In this document: piece by piece, positions 17,481 to 26,150 of the stretch
How the letters are laid out: each line of letters starts with the position of its first letter
Position numbering within the stretch: the first letter of the stretch is position 1
Assembly: GCA_964571725.1 (NCBI GenBank)
Contig: CAZNDB010000001.1
Coordinates: 410,059-474,058 of the forward strand
DNA: 64,000 nt
Source of the DNA: UBA1369 sp964571725
GTDB lineage: Bacteria; Patescibacteriota; Gracilibacteria; UBA1369
Reading direction: 5' to 3'
The notes under the pieces: generated by a model
Databases searched by the model: none
Seen by the model: the letters and a program-made list of their open reading frames with translations, nothing else
What the model was told of the DNA's origin: nothing
Made by a program: the position numbers and the translations under genes

Positions 17481-18824
17481 ATGAGCAAATTTTGCGATAT
17501 TACAATAATTAAGTGCGAAGCGGGCAAAGGAGGGAACGGTTCCTCCCATTTCCGGCGTGAGAAATATATTGATAAGGGCGGACCTGACGGCGGGGACGGA
17601 GGCAGGGGAGGGGACGTCATATTTAAAGCAAATGAAAATCTCAATACGCTGATCGATTTCCATACCAAAAAGCATTTTAAAGCGGGTGATGCCGGAAACG
17701 GTCAAAAAAAACTTATGCATGGACTGGACGGAGAAGATCTGGTCCTGGAAATTCCGGTTGGAACACTGATTTACGATAATACATCGGGGAAATTACTGTC
17801 TGACCTTAAAAAACACGGCCAGGAAGTGCTGATCGCCAAAGGGGGCAGGGGAGGCTTGGGCAACGCCCATTTCAAAAGCTCAACCAATCAGGCGCCTACC
17901 TTTTCCGAAACAGGCGACCAGGGGGAAAAACTTTCTTTGAAACTGGAACTTAAACTGGTGGCTGACGTGGGAATTATCGGGGTTCCTTCTGCAGGAAAGT
18001 CCACCCTTATTTCCGTAATTTCCAATTCGCGTCCCAAAATTGCCGATTATCCCTTTACCACGCTTATACCCAATTTGGGAGTTGTGGATATGAGAAAATT
18101 TGATTCCCATAACACCTTTTCTTTTGTCGTTACAGATATTCCGGGTCTGATCGAAGGCGCCCATCTGGGCAAAGGTTTGGGACATGAATTTCTGCGACAC
18201 GTGAGCCGTAATCATTTTTTAATACATTTAATCGACTGTACAAGCCCCGATCCGCTTGAGGACTATACCGTTATCAACAATGAACTGAAGGAATACGACC
18301 CCTCCCTGTTGAAAAAGGAACAGCTGGTTGTAATTAATAAAATCGACACCATCGATAAAAAATCCTTGACCGCCCTGATCAAAAAATTTGTTAAAAAATA
18401 TCCGGCATTAAAAGATAAAATATTCAGCATTTCCGCTGTAACAGGAGAAAATCTGCCAGAACTGATCTTTGTGGTTGCTGAAAAAGTTAAAAACAATCAG
18501 AAAAACTTGCTGGAAAACGCCACCGAAGACGAAATACCCTTGCTAAAGCCATTAATTCGCAGGAACAAACTGGTGGTCAAATTTGTCCGCAAAAAGCTTG
18601 AAGCCTCTACCAATAAGCTTAAATCTATCTGGGACGTACATTCCGACCGCTTTGAGCAGGTAGTTAAGATGACCAACATTCACGATCCGGAGGGATTGGA
18701 ACGCGTATATCATTTTCTGGAAAAACTTGGCATCAAAAATGAGCTCAGAAAAAAAGGCGCCCAACCCGGTGACCGGATTAGAATCGGGGGAAGTGGCGGA
18801 AAAGAAATTCGTATGAGACAATAA
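17481..18824 (+). CDS. obg: GTPase Obg/CgtA
   Basis: A 447-residue Obg protein: glycine-rich Obg fold from residue 1 (CEAGKGGNGSSHFRREKYI, GGPDGGDGGRGGDV), a G domain with GVPSAGKST and DIPGLIEGAH, NKID as the G4 motif, and a C-terminal OCT-like domain after about 350. Obg works in 50S maturation and stress responses. The ATG at 17481 is used because the Obg fold begins there; an in-frame extension further upstream runs through the promoter and the tRNA region. It is followed by pth after four bases and rplU, a variant of the common rplU-rpmA-obg cluster without rpmA nearby. Confidence 0.96.
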   Translation: MSKFCDITIIKCEAGKGGNGSSHFRREKYIDKGGPDGGDGGRGGDVIFKANENLNTLIDFHTKKHFKAGDAGNGQKKLMHGLDGEDLVLEIPVGTLIYDNTSGKLLSDLKKHGQEVLIAKGGRGGLGNAHFKSSTNQAPTFSETGDQGEKLSLKLELKLVADVGIIGVPSAGKSTLISVISNSRPKIADYPFTTLIPNLGVVDMRKFDSHNTFSFVVTDIPGLIEGAHLGKGLGHEFLRHVSRNHFLIHLIDCTSPDPLEDYTVINNELKEYDPSLLKKEQLVVINKIDTIDKKSLTALIKKFVKKYPALKDKIFSISAVTGENLPELIFVVAEKVKNNQKNLLENATEDEIPLLKPLIRRNKLVVKFVRKKLEASTNKLKSIWDVHSDRFEQVVKMTNIHDPEGLERVYHFLEKLGIKNELRKKGAQPGDRIRIGGSGGKEIRMRQ

Positions 18825-18828
18825 CACC

Positions 18829-19407
18829 ATGAAACTTATAGTCGGACTTGGAAATCCAGGCGACAAGTACAGTAAAACCCGCCACAACGTGGGATTTATA
18901 CTTATTGACGCGCTGGCCTTCAAATACCAGGCGGAATTCAAATACGAGAAAAAGTTCAACGCCGAAATTGCCGAAATCAAAAACCCCGATTTGTCGGAAG
19001 AACAACTGATTCTGGCCAAACCGCATACCTTTATGAACAATTCCGGTGAGGCGGTTCAGAAAATCGCCCACTTTTACAAAATACCCGTGGAAGATACCTG
19101 GCTGATCTATGATGATCTCGACCTGCCATTGGGTACTCTTAAAATCAAGAAAAACGGGGGGCCGGGCACGCATAACGGCGTAAAATCCGTGGTAGAACAT
19201 TTCGGCAAGGACTTTCCGCGCTTCCGCATCGGCATTGAGAGCAGGGGCACCTCCGCTTCCACCTTTCAGGATACGGCTTCTTTTGTCCTAAGCGAGTTCT
19301 TCGGACAGGAAAAAGAACAAGTCGTGGAAGCTCTCGATAAAGGCATCAAATCGATTGAAACCGCCTTGAGGCAGGGGATTGAAGCCGCCATGAACAAATT
19401 TAATTAA
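18829..19407 (+). CDS. pth: peptidyl-tRNA hydrolase
   Basis: A 192-residue Pth. It starts MKLIVGLGNPGDKYSKTRHNVG, which includes the catalytic His20-type residue and the conserved Asn, followed by KPHTFMNNSGEAV and DDLDLPLGTLKIKKNGG, then GTHNGVKSVVEHFG. It recycles stalled peptidyl-tRNA. Co-oriented with obg, four bases downstream. Confidence 0.96.
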   Translation: MKLIVGLGNPGDKYSKTRHNVGFILIDALAFKYQAEFKYEKKFNAEIAEIKNPDLSEEQLILAKPHTFMNNSGEAVQKIAHFYKIPVEDTWLIYDDLDLPLGTLKIKKNGGPGTHNGVKSVVEHFGKDFPRFRIGIESRGTSASTFQDTASFVLSEFFGQEKEQVVEALDKGIKSIETALRQGIEAAMNKFN

Positions 19408-19409
19408 TC

Positions 19410-19438
19410 TTGCATTGAAATATTAATTCTATTAGACT
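19410..19438 (+). promoter_or_regulatory. possible promoter for rplU
   Basis: TTGCAT at 19410-19415, a 17-base spacer and TAGACT at 19433-19438 precede the rplU ATG by 32 bases. Both boxes are only partly consensus. Confidence 0.35.
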
Positions 19439-19470
19439 CGTTTCGCTAAGAATCAAATAATCGTAACATT

Positions 19471-19779
19471 ATGATAGCCATTGTAGAAATAGCCGGAAAA
19501 CAATACAAAGTTAGTCCCAAAAGCCAATTACAGGTTGATTTGCTTGAAGGAAATATCGGCGACGAGATCACACTGGACAAAGTTTTACTGAAATCCGGCG
19601 ATGACGGCAAAGACTGCCAGATTGGCCAGCCCTATACCGGCGACACCCTGAAGGCGAAAATTGTCGAAAACGTCAAAGGCGACAAGGTCAGAGTATTTAA
19701 ATTCCGTCCCAAAGCCAGATACGCCAAAACCATCGGACACAGACAAAAGTATACGATTGTGGAATTCTCGGACTTTTAA
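19471..19779 (+). CDS. rplU: 50S ribosomal protein L21
   Basis: A 102-residue L21, normal length. It starts MIAIVEIAGKQYKVSPKSQLQVDLL and ends with the RNA-binding segment FKFRPKARYAKTIGHRQKYT. The usual next gene, rpmA (L27), is not present; instead the RluA-family gene converges with adjacent stop codons. Confidence 0.96.
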   Translation: MIAIVEIAGKQYKVSPKSQLQVDLLEGNIGDEITLDKVLLKSGDDGKDCQIGQPYTGDTLKAKIVENVKGDKVRVFKFRPKARYAKTIGHRQKYTIVEFSDF

Positions 19780-20733
19780 TTATTTCAGTTTCGCCAGAAC
19801 TAACGCTAACTCATCTGATAGACCTGCTTCCAGGTCTATCTTTTTTTGACTGATGGGATGCAAAAAAGAGATTTTATAAGCGTGAAGAAACTGCCTGTTT
19901 AGATTGAAATTTTCACTAAAGATCTGATTTATCTTCTCATTTCCATACATTTTATCTCCTACCAGAGCATGCCTGATTGACTGAAAGTGTACGCGGATCT
20001 GATGAGTCCTGCCCGTCAATAACGCTACTTTAACCATTGTAAAAGCTCCCCACCTGGTCTTATACCGCTCCAGTACTTCGAATTCCGTAACCGCTTCGCG
20101 TGATTTTATACCGTCTATCGACTGTTTTTTGCGGTTTACGGGGTGCCGGCCTATCGCGGCCTCTATTCTTCCTTTATCCTCTGTAATATTTCCACAAACC
20201 AGGGCCAGATAAAACTTTTTAATTTCTCGTTTTTTAAACATTTCCACCAGTCTTTGATGCGCCAAATCAGTTTTCGCGATGATGATCAATCCTGAAGTGT
20301 CTTTATCCAGCCTGTGTACTATGCCAGGCCTCATCACGCCGCCAATTCCCCTCAACCCTTCGCCGACATGAGCCAGGACAGCATTAACCAGACTGTTGCC
20401 CAAAAATTTACCGTACTCCGCCGGATGAACCACCATGCCCGCATCTTTATTAACAATCAATAAATCGTTATCCTCATAAACAATGTTCAGTGGCATTTTC
20501 ACAGGTTCAATCTTCATTTTTACCGGAAGAGGGTAATCCACAGTCAAAACTTCCCCGATTGCAACCCTGTAACTCGGTTTAATCTGTTTCCCATGACATT
20601 TTACCAGTTTCTCGTCAAACAGCTTTTTCAGATATTGTCTGGAAACATCCTTTTCCAGCAGAGATAAAGATATATCCGCCCTTTTATTGCTTAACTCGGA
20701 AGTGATTTTATAAATTCGTTTTTCTCCAAACAT
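19780..20733 (-). CDS. RluA-family 23S rRNA pseudouridine synthase (RluD-like)
   Basis: A 317-residue protein with an N-terminal S4 RNA-binding domain (about 15-75) and a RluA catalytic domain. The catalytic motif is VHRLDKDTSGLIIIAK with the nucleophilic Asp, followed by GRTHQIRVH. It isomerises uridine in large-subunit rRNA; the exact position cannot be assigned from sequence alone. Converges on rplU with no gap. Confidence 0.92.
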   Translation of the reverse strand: MFGEKRIYKITSELSNKRADISLSLLEKDVSRQYLKKLFDEKLVKCHGKQIKPSYRVAIGEVLTVDYPLPVKMKIEPVKMPLNIVYEDNDLLIVNKDAGMVVHPAEYGKFLGNSLVNAVLAHVGEGLRGIGGVMRPGIVHRLDKDTSGLIIIAKTDLAHQRLVEMFKKREIKKFYLALVCGNITEDKGRIEAAIGRHPVNRKKQSIDGIKSREAVTEFEVLERYKTRWGAFTMVKVALLTGRTHQIRVHFQSIRHALVGDKMYGNEKINQIFSENFNLNRQFLHAYKISFLHPISQKKIDLEAGLSDELALVLAKLK

Positions 20734-20774
20734 CCATTCAAATATTATCGATTTTGCTATAAAATAGCCTCAAA

Positions 20775-20803
20775 TTGACAAATAGCAAATACAATATCAT
20801 ATT
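20775..20803 (+). promoter_or_regulatory. possible promoter for the PocR-PAS gene
   Basis: A perfect TTGACA at 20775-20780 is followed after 17 bases by CATATT at 20798-20803, a weak -10. The gene begins about 50 bases downstream. Confidence 0.4.
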
Positions 20804-20851
20804 TATAGTAATTAACCTGAATTAATCTTGAAAATAAAGGAGATTAAAAAG

Positions 20852-21799
20852 ATGCTTTCTCTCCAAACCCTGCAAAAAATACAGGATAATTATTCAACGG
20901 CCCTTGGTATACCGATTTATATCAAAAACTCAGAGGGGGAAGCTCTTACCACCCCCAACAATCCCGGTAAATTATGGGAAATAATCCATAAAAACCAACA
21001 CACCGAAGCCCAATTTGCCTCTTATCTTTCCGATGCCATCGAAAAGTGTAATCGTACCGGACAAATAGTTCTTTTCGAAAGACTTCCCGACACCCAGACC
21101 TTCTTGGCTCCCATCTATGCCAGCGGAAAAATTATCGCCTACTTTATCGCCGGATTGGTCCGTTATGGCAACCCTCACCTGGAAACGGCTGAAAAACAGG
21201 CTGAAGTTCTGGGGATCTCCATAGACGTATATCTTGACGCCTTCTTAAATCTTCCCTTTTTTACCAAAGAAAGACTCGAAGCCTCAGCCAATCTGATCAG
21301 AATTATCGGCAGTACCATTTACAGTCTGGAAAACCAGGGGAGTGAAATTAAGGAACTTAATCAGGAAATTCAGGAAAAAAACCAGCAATTAACCAGGAAT
21401 CTCGAACAGACCACCAAAAAACTTCTAAACAGCGAAAACCGCTATAAGCAGCTTTTCGATACCGTAAACGACGGCATCTACATCTCCAATTTAAACGATG
21501 AAACCTTCCTTGATATCAATCATACCGGAGCAAAAATGCTCGGATATAACGACCCTAAAGATTTAATCGGAAAAACCATCCACGACATGTATGTTTTCCC
21601 CAAAGATCGCAATAATTTCATCAACATTCTCAAGTCCAAAGGCACAATCCGCAATTGGATAGCGCATATAAAAACCCCCTCGGGCGAAGAAAGATATGTT
21701 GAAACCAATGCCAATGTGATCGTGGATGAAAAAACCAAGCAATCATTCATACAGGGGATTTTCCGTGATTTAAATCTGCGACAACACCGCTCAATCTAA
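20852..21799 (+). CDS. PocR-domain plus PAS-domain sensor protein without output domain
   Basis: A 315-residue soluble protein. Residues 1-155 resemble a PocR ligand-binding domain (DNYSTALGIPIYIKNSEG, then FLAPIYASGKIIAYFIAGLV). A coiled coil of about 45 residues (KELNQEIQEKNQQLTRNLEQ) leads into a PAS domain from about 205 (RYKQLFDTVNDGIYISNL; LGYNDPKDLIGK). The protein ends at the PAS domain, with no kinase, cyclase or DNA-binding module. GGAG at 20839-20842 is correctly spaced from the ATG at 20852; a TTG further upstream is less likely. recG follows after 11 bases. How the signal is passed on is unknown. Confidence 0.78.
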   Translation: MLSLQTLQKIQDNYSTALGIPIYIKNSEGEALTTPNNPGKLWEIIHKNQHTEAQFASYLSDAIEKCNRTGQIVLFERLPDTQTFLAPIYASGKIIAYFIAGLVRYGNPHLETAEKQAEVLGISIDVYLDAFLNLPFFTKERLEASANLIRIIGSTIYSLENQGSEIKELNQEIQEKNQQLTRNLEQTTKKLLNSENRYKQLFDTVNDGIYISNLNDETFLDINHTGAKMLGYNDPKDLIGKTIHDMYVFPKDRNNFINILKSKGTIRNWIAHIKTPSGEERYVETNANVIVDEKTKQSFIQGIFRDLNLRQHRSI

Positions 21800-21810
21800 C
21801 AGCAGACACG

Positions 21811-23850
21811 ATGGACGTTAAAACACCAGTTACCAAGCTTCTGAAAACCAACAAAGCCCATTTTAATCTTTTGGAGCAGGTTGGAGTCATTACAGTCGGT
21901 GATTTTATCCGCTATTTTCCGCGTACCTACAATGACCAGAGCAATCTTATTAAAATTATTGATATTCGCACCGACCAGGTGAATACCATCAAAGGCACAA
22001 TCAGCAGTCTTGTCGAAATTAAAACCAGGTTTGGCAAGAAACTAATAAAGGCAAAATTTACCGACGATACGGGAAGCGTAGACGTGGTCTGGTTCAATCA
22101 GCCATTTATCAAGAAGCTTTTACATAACGGCCAACAAGTCATTCTTTCCGGTAAAGCAAAATTTGAATTGGGTAAAATCACGCTGCTCAGCCCCGAATAT
22201 GAACCTGTGCAAATCAATCAGCTACATACCGCGCGCCTGGTTCCCGTTTATCATGAGACCGAGGGACTTTCTTCCAAATGGTTGAGAGAAAAAATCCATC
22301 CGCTGCTTAAATACGCTTCACAACTATTCGAAGAATATCTTCCCCCCGACCTAATCGAAAAATATCAGTTGATGCCTTATTCCAAAGCCATCATTGAAAC
22401 CCATTTTCCTACGACCCCGGAAAAACTTGAAGAGGCCAAATACCGGCTGGCCTTCGATGAACTCTTTCTTTTGCAACTCAAGGCTTTGCAAAAAAAGTGG
22501 CAATGGCAGCAAACCATAAGCGGTCACGACAAGAAACTTTCGCGTCATCCCGAAGTGGAATTGCTGATCAGCCGGCTACCGTTTCAACTAACAGCAGCTC
22601 AAATCAAAACACTGAACGAAGTTATGGACGATTTAGCCGGAGACTACCCTATGTCCAGACTGTTGCAGGGCGACGTGGGTTCCGGAAAAACCATTGTGGC
22701 CGGTCTGGCCATTCTTAATACTCTCAAAAACGGCTTTCAGGCGGCTCTAATGGCTCCCACTGAAATACTGGCCGAGCAGCATCACAAAACTATTCGTGAT
22801 CTATTTAGCAGCTTTGACTTTAATATTGAATTTTTGTCTGGCAGCGTTAAAAGCTCAGAAAAAAAACGAATATATGATCAAATATCTTCCGGTAATACCA
22901 ATCTGGTTATCGGAACCCACGCACTGATCCAGGAAAACCTGGCCTTTAAAAACCTCGGTCTAGCTGTAATAGATGAACAACATCGCTTCGGAGTTGAACA
23001 ACGCAGTATTCTGAAATCACAGGGCTCGCCCCATCTTCTCAGTCTGTCAGCCACCCCCATCCCCAGAACGCTAGCCATGACCATCTATGGCGACCAGGAT
23101 CTCTCCATCATCGATGAAATGCCCAAAGGCCGTCTGCCCATAATTACCAGGGTTGTCCCGGAAAAGAAACGTAACGACGCCTATCTCTGGATTGCCGATC
23201 GCATCAAAACCGGCCGCCAGGCCTTCGTTATCTGCCCGCTGATCGATGAATCAGATACCATGGAACTCAAATCGGTTCTTAGCGAGTATGACAATCTCCA
23301 AAATAATATTTTTCCCGATCTTAAAATCGGTCTTCTTCACGGAAGATTAAAAGCTCAGGAAAAGGAGGAAACCATGAGCAGATTTAAGGCCAATGAATTT
23401 CAGATTTTAGTCTCCACCTCGGTCGTAGAAGTTGGCATAGACGTGCCAAACGCTACCATCATGATGATAGAAGGAGCGGAAAGATTCGGGCTTTCTCAAT
23501 TACATCAGTTTCGGGGCCGCGTCGGCAGGGGAGAGCATCAATCCTATTGTTTCCTGTTCATGCAAAACGAATCCGAGGGGGCCAAGCAAAGACTGAAGGC
23601 CATGGTTGACCACACTAGCGGTTTCAAATTAGCCGAAATCGACCTGGAACTGCGCGGCCCCGGACAAATTTTCGGTGTTCGCCAGTCTGGTATCCCTGAT
23701 CTAAAAATGGCCTCTTTAAGCGACTCAGTAACAATCGGCAAAGCCAGGGAAGCGGCACAGACGCTGATTTCCAGAGACCCTGAACTAAAAAATTATCCGC
23801 AACTGGCAAAAAAAATGGAAGAAATCGACAAAATTTTTATAAAAGATTAA
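21811..23850 (+). CDS. recG: ATP-dependent DNA helicase RecG
   Basis: A 679-residue RecG. An N-terminal OB-fold wedge domain (about 55-150) is followed by helicase motifs: I QGDVGSGKT (about 288), Ia APTEILAEQH, II IDEQHRFG, III LSATPIPRTLAM, and VI HQFRGRVGRGEHQSYC. It remodels stalled forks and Holliday junctions. It lies eleven bases after the PocR-PAS gene and may be co-transcribed with it. Confidence 0.97.
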   Translation: MDVKTPVTKLLKTNKAHFNLLEQVGVITVGDFIRYFPRTYNDQSNLIKIIDIRTDQVNTIKGTISSLVEIKTRFGKKLIKAKFTDDTGSVDVVWFNQPFIKKLLHNGQQVILSGKAKFELGKITLLSPEYEPVQINQLHTARLVPVYHETEGLSSKWLREKIHPLLKYASQLFEEYLPPDLIEKYQLMPYSKAIIETHFPTTPEKLEEAKYRLAFDELFLLQLKALQKKWQWQQTISGHDKKLSRHPEVELLISRLPFQLTAAQIKTLNEVMDDLAGDYPMSRLLQGDVGSGKTIVAGLAILNTLKNGFQAALMAPTEILAEQHHKTIRDLFSSFDFNIEFLSGSVKSSEKKRIYDQISSGNTNLVIGTHALIQENLAFKNLGLAVIDEQHRFGVEQRSILKSQGSPHLLSLSATPIPRTLAMTIYGDQDLSIIDEMPKGRLPIITRVVPEKKRNDAYLWIADRIKTGRQAFVICPLIDESDTMELKSVLSEYDNLQNNIFPDLKIGLLHGRLKAQEKEETMSRFKANEFQILVSTSVVEVGIDVPNATIMMIEGAERFGLSQLHQFRGRVGRGEHQSYCFLFMQNESEGAKQRLKAMVDHTSGFKLAEIDLELRGPGQIFGVRQSGIPDLKMASLSDSVTIGKAREAAQTLISRDPELKNYPQLAKKMEEIDKIFIKD

Positions 23851-23878
23851 GCGCAAAATAAACATCTAATAAAACCAC

Positions 23879-24169
23879 ATGAACAAAATAATGAATCAGT
23901 CTTTTGTCAAAATGTCTAAACAGGGGATTATGGGAGCATTATTGGGAATAGTTGCAGGATTTATTCTGGGACTTCTAATCTGGTTTCTTCAGTTTTTATT
24001 ATTTATTTTTAGCGGGATGATGGACGGGGCCGGAATAAACCAAGTAATGCAGCCGCCAATGATGTGGTTATCAGCAGTCATGCCAGCAACCTTGGGAATG
24101 GCATTCGGAGCAATCATCGGCGCTATATTTGGTGCCATATCAGGTCTGAAAAACAAGAAAGACGAGTAA
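23879..24169 (+). CDS. small glycine-rich two-helix membrane protein
   Basis: A 96-residue protein with hydrophobic segments at about 16-45 and 62-88, the second being glycine-zipper-like (GMAFGAIIGAIFGAISG). It ends in a charged KNKKDE tail. I do not recognise a family. It is on the same strand 28 bases after recG. Confidence 0.6.
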   Translation: MNKIMNQSFVKMSKQGIMGALLGIVAGFILGLLIWFLQFLLFIFSGMMDGAGINQVMQPPMMWLSAVMPATLGMAFGAIIGAIFGAISGLKNKKDE

Positions 24170-24268
24170 AGTATCAGCTCAAAATTTTAAACGCCTTAAA
24201 ACGCCAATAAAGAAGAGGATTTAGGGCTCAGCCTAGACCAACGTAAGTTCAAAAGCTTGTGCTTATAT

Positions 24269-24296
24269 ATTTTGCACAAGATACATTGTGCAAAAT
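24269..24296. repeat. perfect 11-bp inverted repeat between two converging genes
   Basis: ATTTTGCACAA, six bases, TTGTGCAAAAT. The palindrome sits in the 164-base space between the small membrane protein gene and the converging 584-residue gene. It could be a bidirectional terminator (A/T-rich arms, no clean T-run beyond) or a protein-binding site. Confidence 0.6.
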
Positions 24297-24333
24297 AATG
24301 TGTAGTTCAAAAAGACCAATTTTCCTCGATCCT

Positions 24334-26088
24334 CTATTTAACTCTTTCTGTGAAATTTCCATTATTTACCGGTACTTTCATCTGACTGGTACAAAATGTC
24401 TCCAGATTTGATGATCTGATTTCGGCATTATCTGCATTTTTTAAATATTCAAACCAGGTACTCCGGTTATTATTCGCTCCATTTGCCGGATTGATAACAT
24501 ATGTTAAAAGTTTAATTCTGCTGCCAACCGCCAGCAAATTTCCATAAGGCCTGTTTTTGTCTGCCTCCCCTGCCCTGTTGTTATTTGAATTGGTAACCAA
24601 TAAAATTAAATTCCGGAAAATTTTTGCCTGTTCCGGTGTCATCGACACTTCGTTTAATCGCTCCGGATTTCCGGGAAAAAATAAATTACCGGCAATAAAA
24701 TTAATTTCGGCCGCAGTCATAATTGAACTCAAATCCGGTCCCAAATAGTCTTTCCCTTGCTTGACACTCTCGCCCATTACATGACGTAAATACAATTCGT
24801 TCACGCCACCTCTCAAAGAATTCTTACCTACAACTTTTGGATATGGTAACAAAGGATCTGTAAAGACAAATCTCTCCTGCCAGGACTTTCCGTCAGCTGC
24901 AGGAACACGGCGGGCCTGCAACCTGGTTTCCATCCCCTCCCCCGATTCCGCGGGAAATTTTACTTTATAAGTGCCGTCACGGGGATTTAACAATTCGATT
25001 GTTATTCGTGTATCGGAAGCCAATACCTCGCCAGCTCTGATAGTTCCTGTATTATTCAAAACTGACAGATCTACAGCTCCTGCTGTTCCGGAAGATTCCG
25101 CAGACTTCTGATCTTCCAGGCTTTTTCTTTCCTCCTCCAATTTTTTGGCTTCTTCTTCTGCCTTATTGGCCAGGGCTTTTAACCATTCTTCTTCTGTCAG
25201 ATCCGGATTGGTCAAATTTTCGACCATGGTATTGTTCAGTATCCAAAGCGTTTTTCTGGAACTGATCATATTTTCATAGTCCACCAACAATTCTGAAAAA
25301 AGGCTCTCCACCGCAACCTTAGCAGATAATTGAGTAGGATCATCCAGCTGCAGATCGTCAAAAACAGTACTTTTAAAAGTTAGCATTAAGCTTGCTCTCA
25401 CCTCAGTACGTCGTTCAGTCGATATTCCAGTACTGAAGTACTCATTTAATAAATCCGTCTGCGCGCTGAAAAACTGTTGGGTTTTTTTATTTTTTTCTTC
25501 AAGTTTAAACTGTCGTTTATCCGCAGTTTCCTCTCCGTCAAGATCAGGATAAATACCTTTAAAAGAATTGCTGATTCGCGATTCAACCACCGTATCCCAT
25601 ATTTTTTGCAACTGTTCATTTTGTTTTTCTAAAACATAGGCCTCTATGGGCATTTTTTCGCTGGGAGTTTTGCCTGTTTCGTCTGTTTCATTATAATATT
25701 GCTCCTGCCATCCTCCGGCTGAACTAAAATTTTCGCGGTTATTTTTAAAATCAACGATCTCTTCAAAGGCTTTCATGGCTTCATTCTTATCTTTGTATCT
25801 TTCCATTCGTTCTGCCCGTCGTTTGTCCTGTAAGTCTTTGTAGGTTTCGTTACTATTCTTTTTTTCATTTTCACCGGCAAACTCAGCCTTAACCGAAGCT
25901 GCCGCCTCTCTTATCCTGGCACCTCTCATACGGGTAAAATCCGCTAATAACCTTGATCTTAAATCCCTCAAAGATTTTTCCGTCTGCTCGCTCTCCTTAC
26001 GTGCGGATTTTTTATCCGGGCTTTCGTTTAAATCACCGGTGGGAGCCTTTCCATGTTTATCAGGGACATATTTGTCCAGCGGAACCAT
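24334..26088 (-). CDS. large charged protein of unknown function
   Basis: A 584-residue protein with no recognised domain. Residues 1-300 are dominated by Lys, Glu, Arg and Gln with coiled-coil character (QTEKSLRDLRSRLLADFTRM; LANKAEEEAKKLEEERKSLE). Residues about 335-430 look like a beta-rich domain (TIRAGEVLASDTRITIELLN; DGTYKVKFPAESGEGM). The last 150 residues are mixed alpha, including an asparagine-rich stretch. There is no signal peptide or membrane segment. It has its own promoter and no operon partner. Probably lineage-specific. Confidence 0.7.
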   Translation of the reverse strand: MVPLDKYVPDKHGKAPTGDLNESPDKKSARKESEQTEKSLRDLRSRLLADFTRMRGARIREAAASVKAEFAGENEKKNSNETYKDLQDKRRAERMERYKDKNEAMKAFEEIVDFKNNRENFSSAGGWQEQYYNETDETGKTPSEKMPIEAYVLEKQNEQLQKIWDTVVESRISNSFKGIYPDLDGEETADKRQFKLEEKNKKTQQFFSAQTDLLNEYFSTGISTERRTEVRASLMLTFKSTVFDDLQLDDPTQLSAKVAVESLFSELLVDYENMISSRKTLWILNNTMVENLTNPDLTEEEWLKALANKAEEEAKKLEEERKSLEDQKSAESSGTAGAVDLSVLNNTGTIRAGEVLASDTRITIELLNPRDGTYKVKFPAESGEGMETRLQARRVPAADGKSWQERFVFTDPLLPYPKVVGKNSLRGGVNELYLRHVMGESVKQGKDYLGPDLSSIMTAAEINFIAGNLFFPGNPERLNEVSMTPEQAKIFRNLILLVTNSNNNRAGEADKNRPYGNLLAVGSRIKLLTYVINPANGANNNRSTWFEYLKNADNAEIRSSNLETFCTSQMKVPVNNGNFTERVK

Positions 26089-26110
26089 AACAAAAAGATT
26101 AAATCCTTAT

Positions 26111-26138
26111 ATTATAGCACATTATAAGGTTTACTCAA
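26111..26138 (-). promoter_or_regulatory. promoter for the 584-residue protein gene
   Basis: On the minus strand TTGAGT at 26138-26133, a 16-base spacer and a perfect TATAAT at 26116-26111 precede the ATG at 26088 by 22 bases. The -10 overlaps a small inverted repeat (CCTTATA at 26105-26111 with TATAAGG at 26123-26129). Confidence 0.65.
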
Positions 26139-26150
26139 TGCTGCAGCCCC

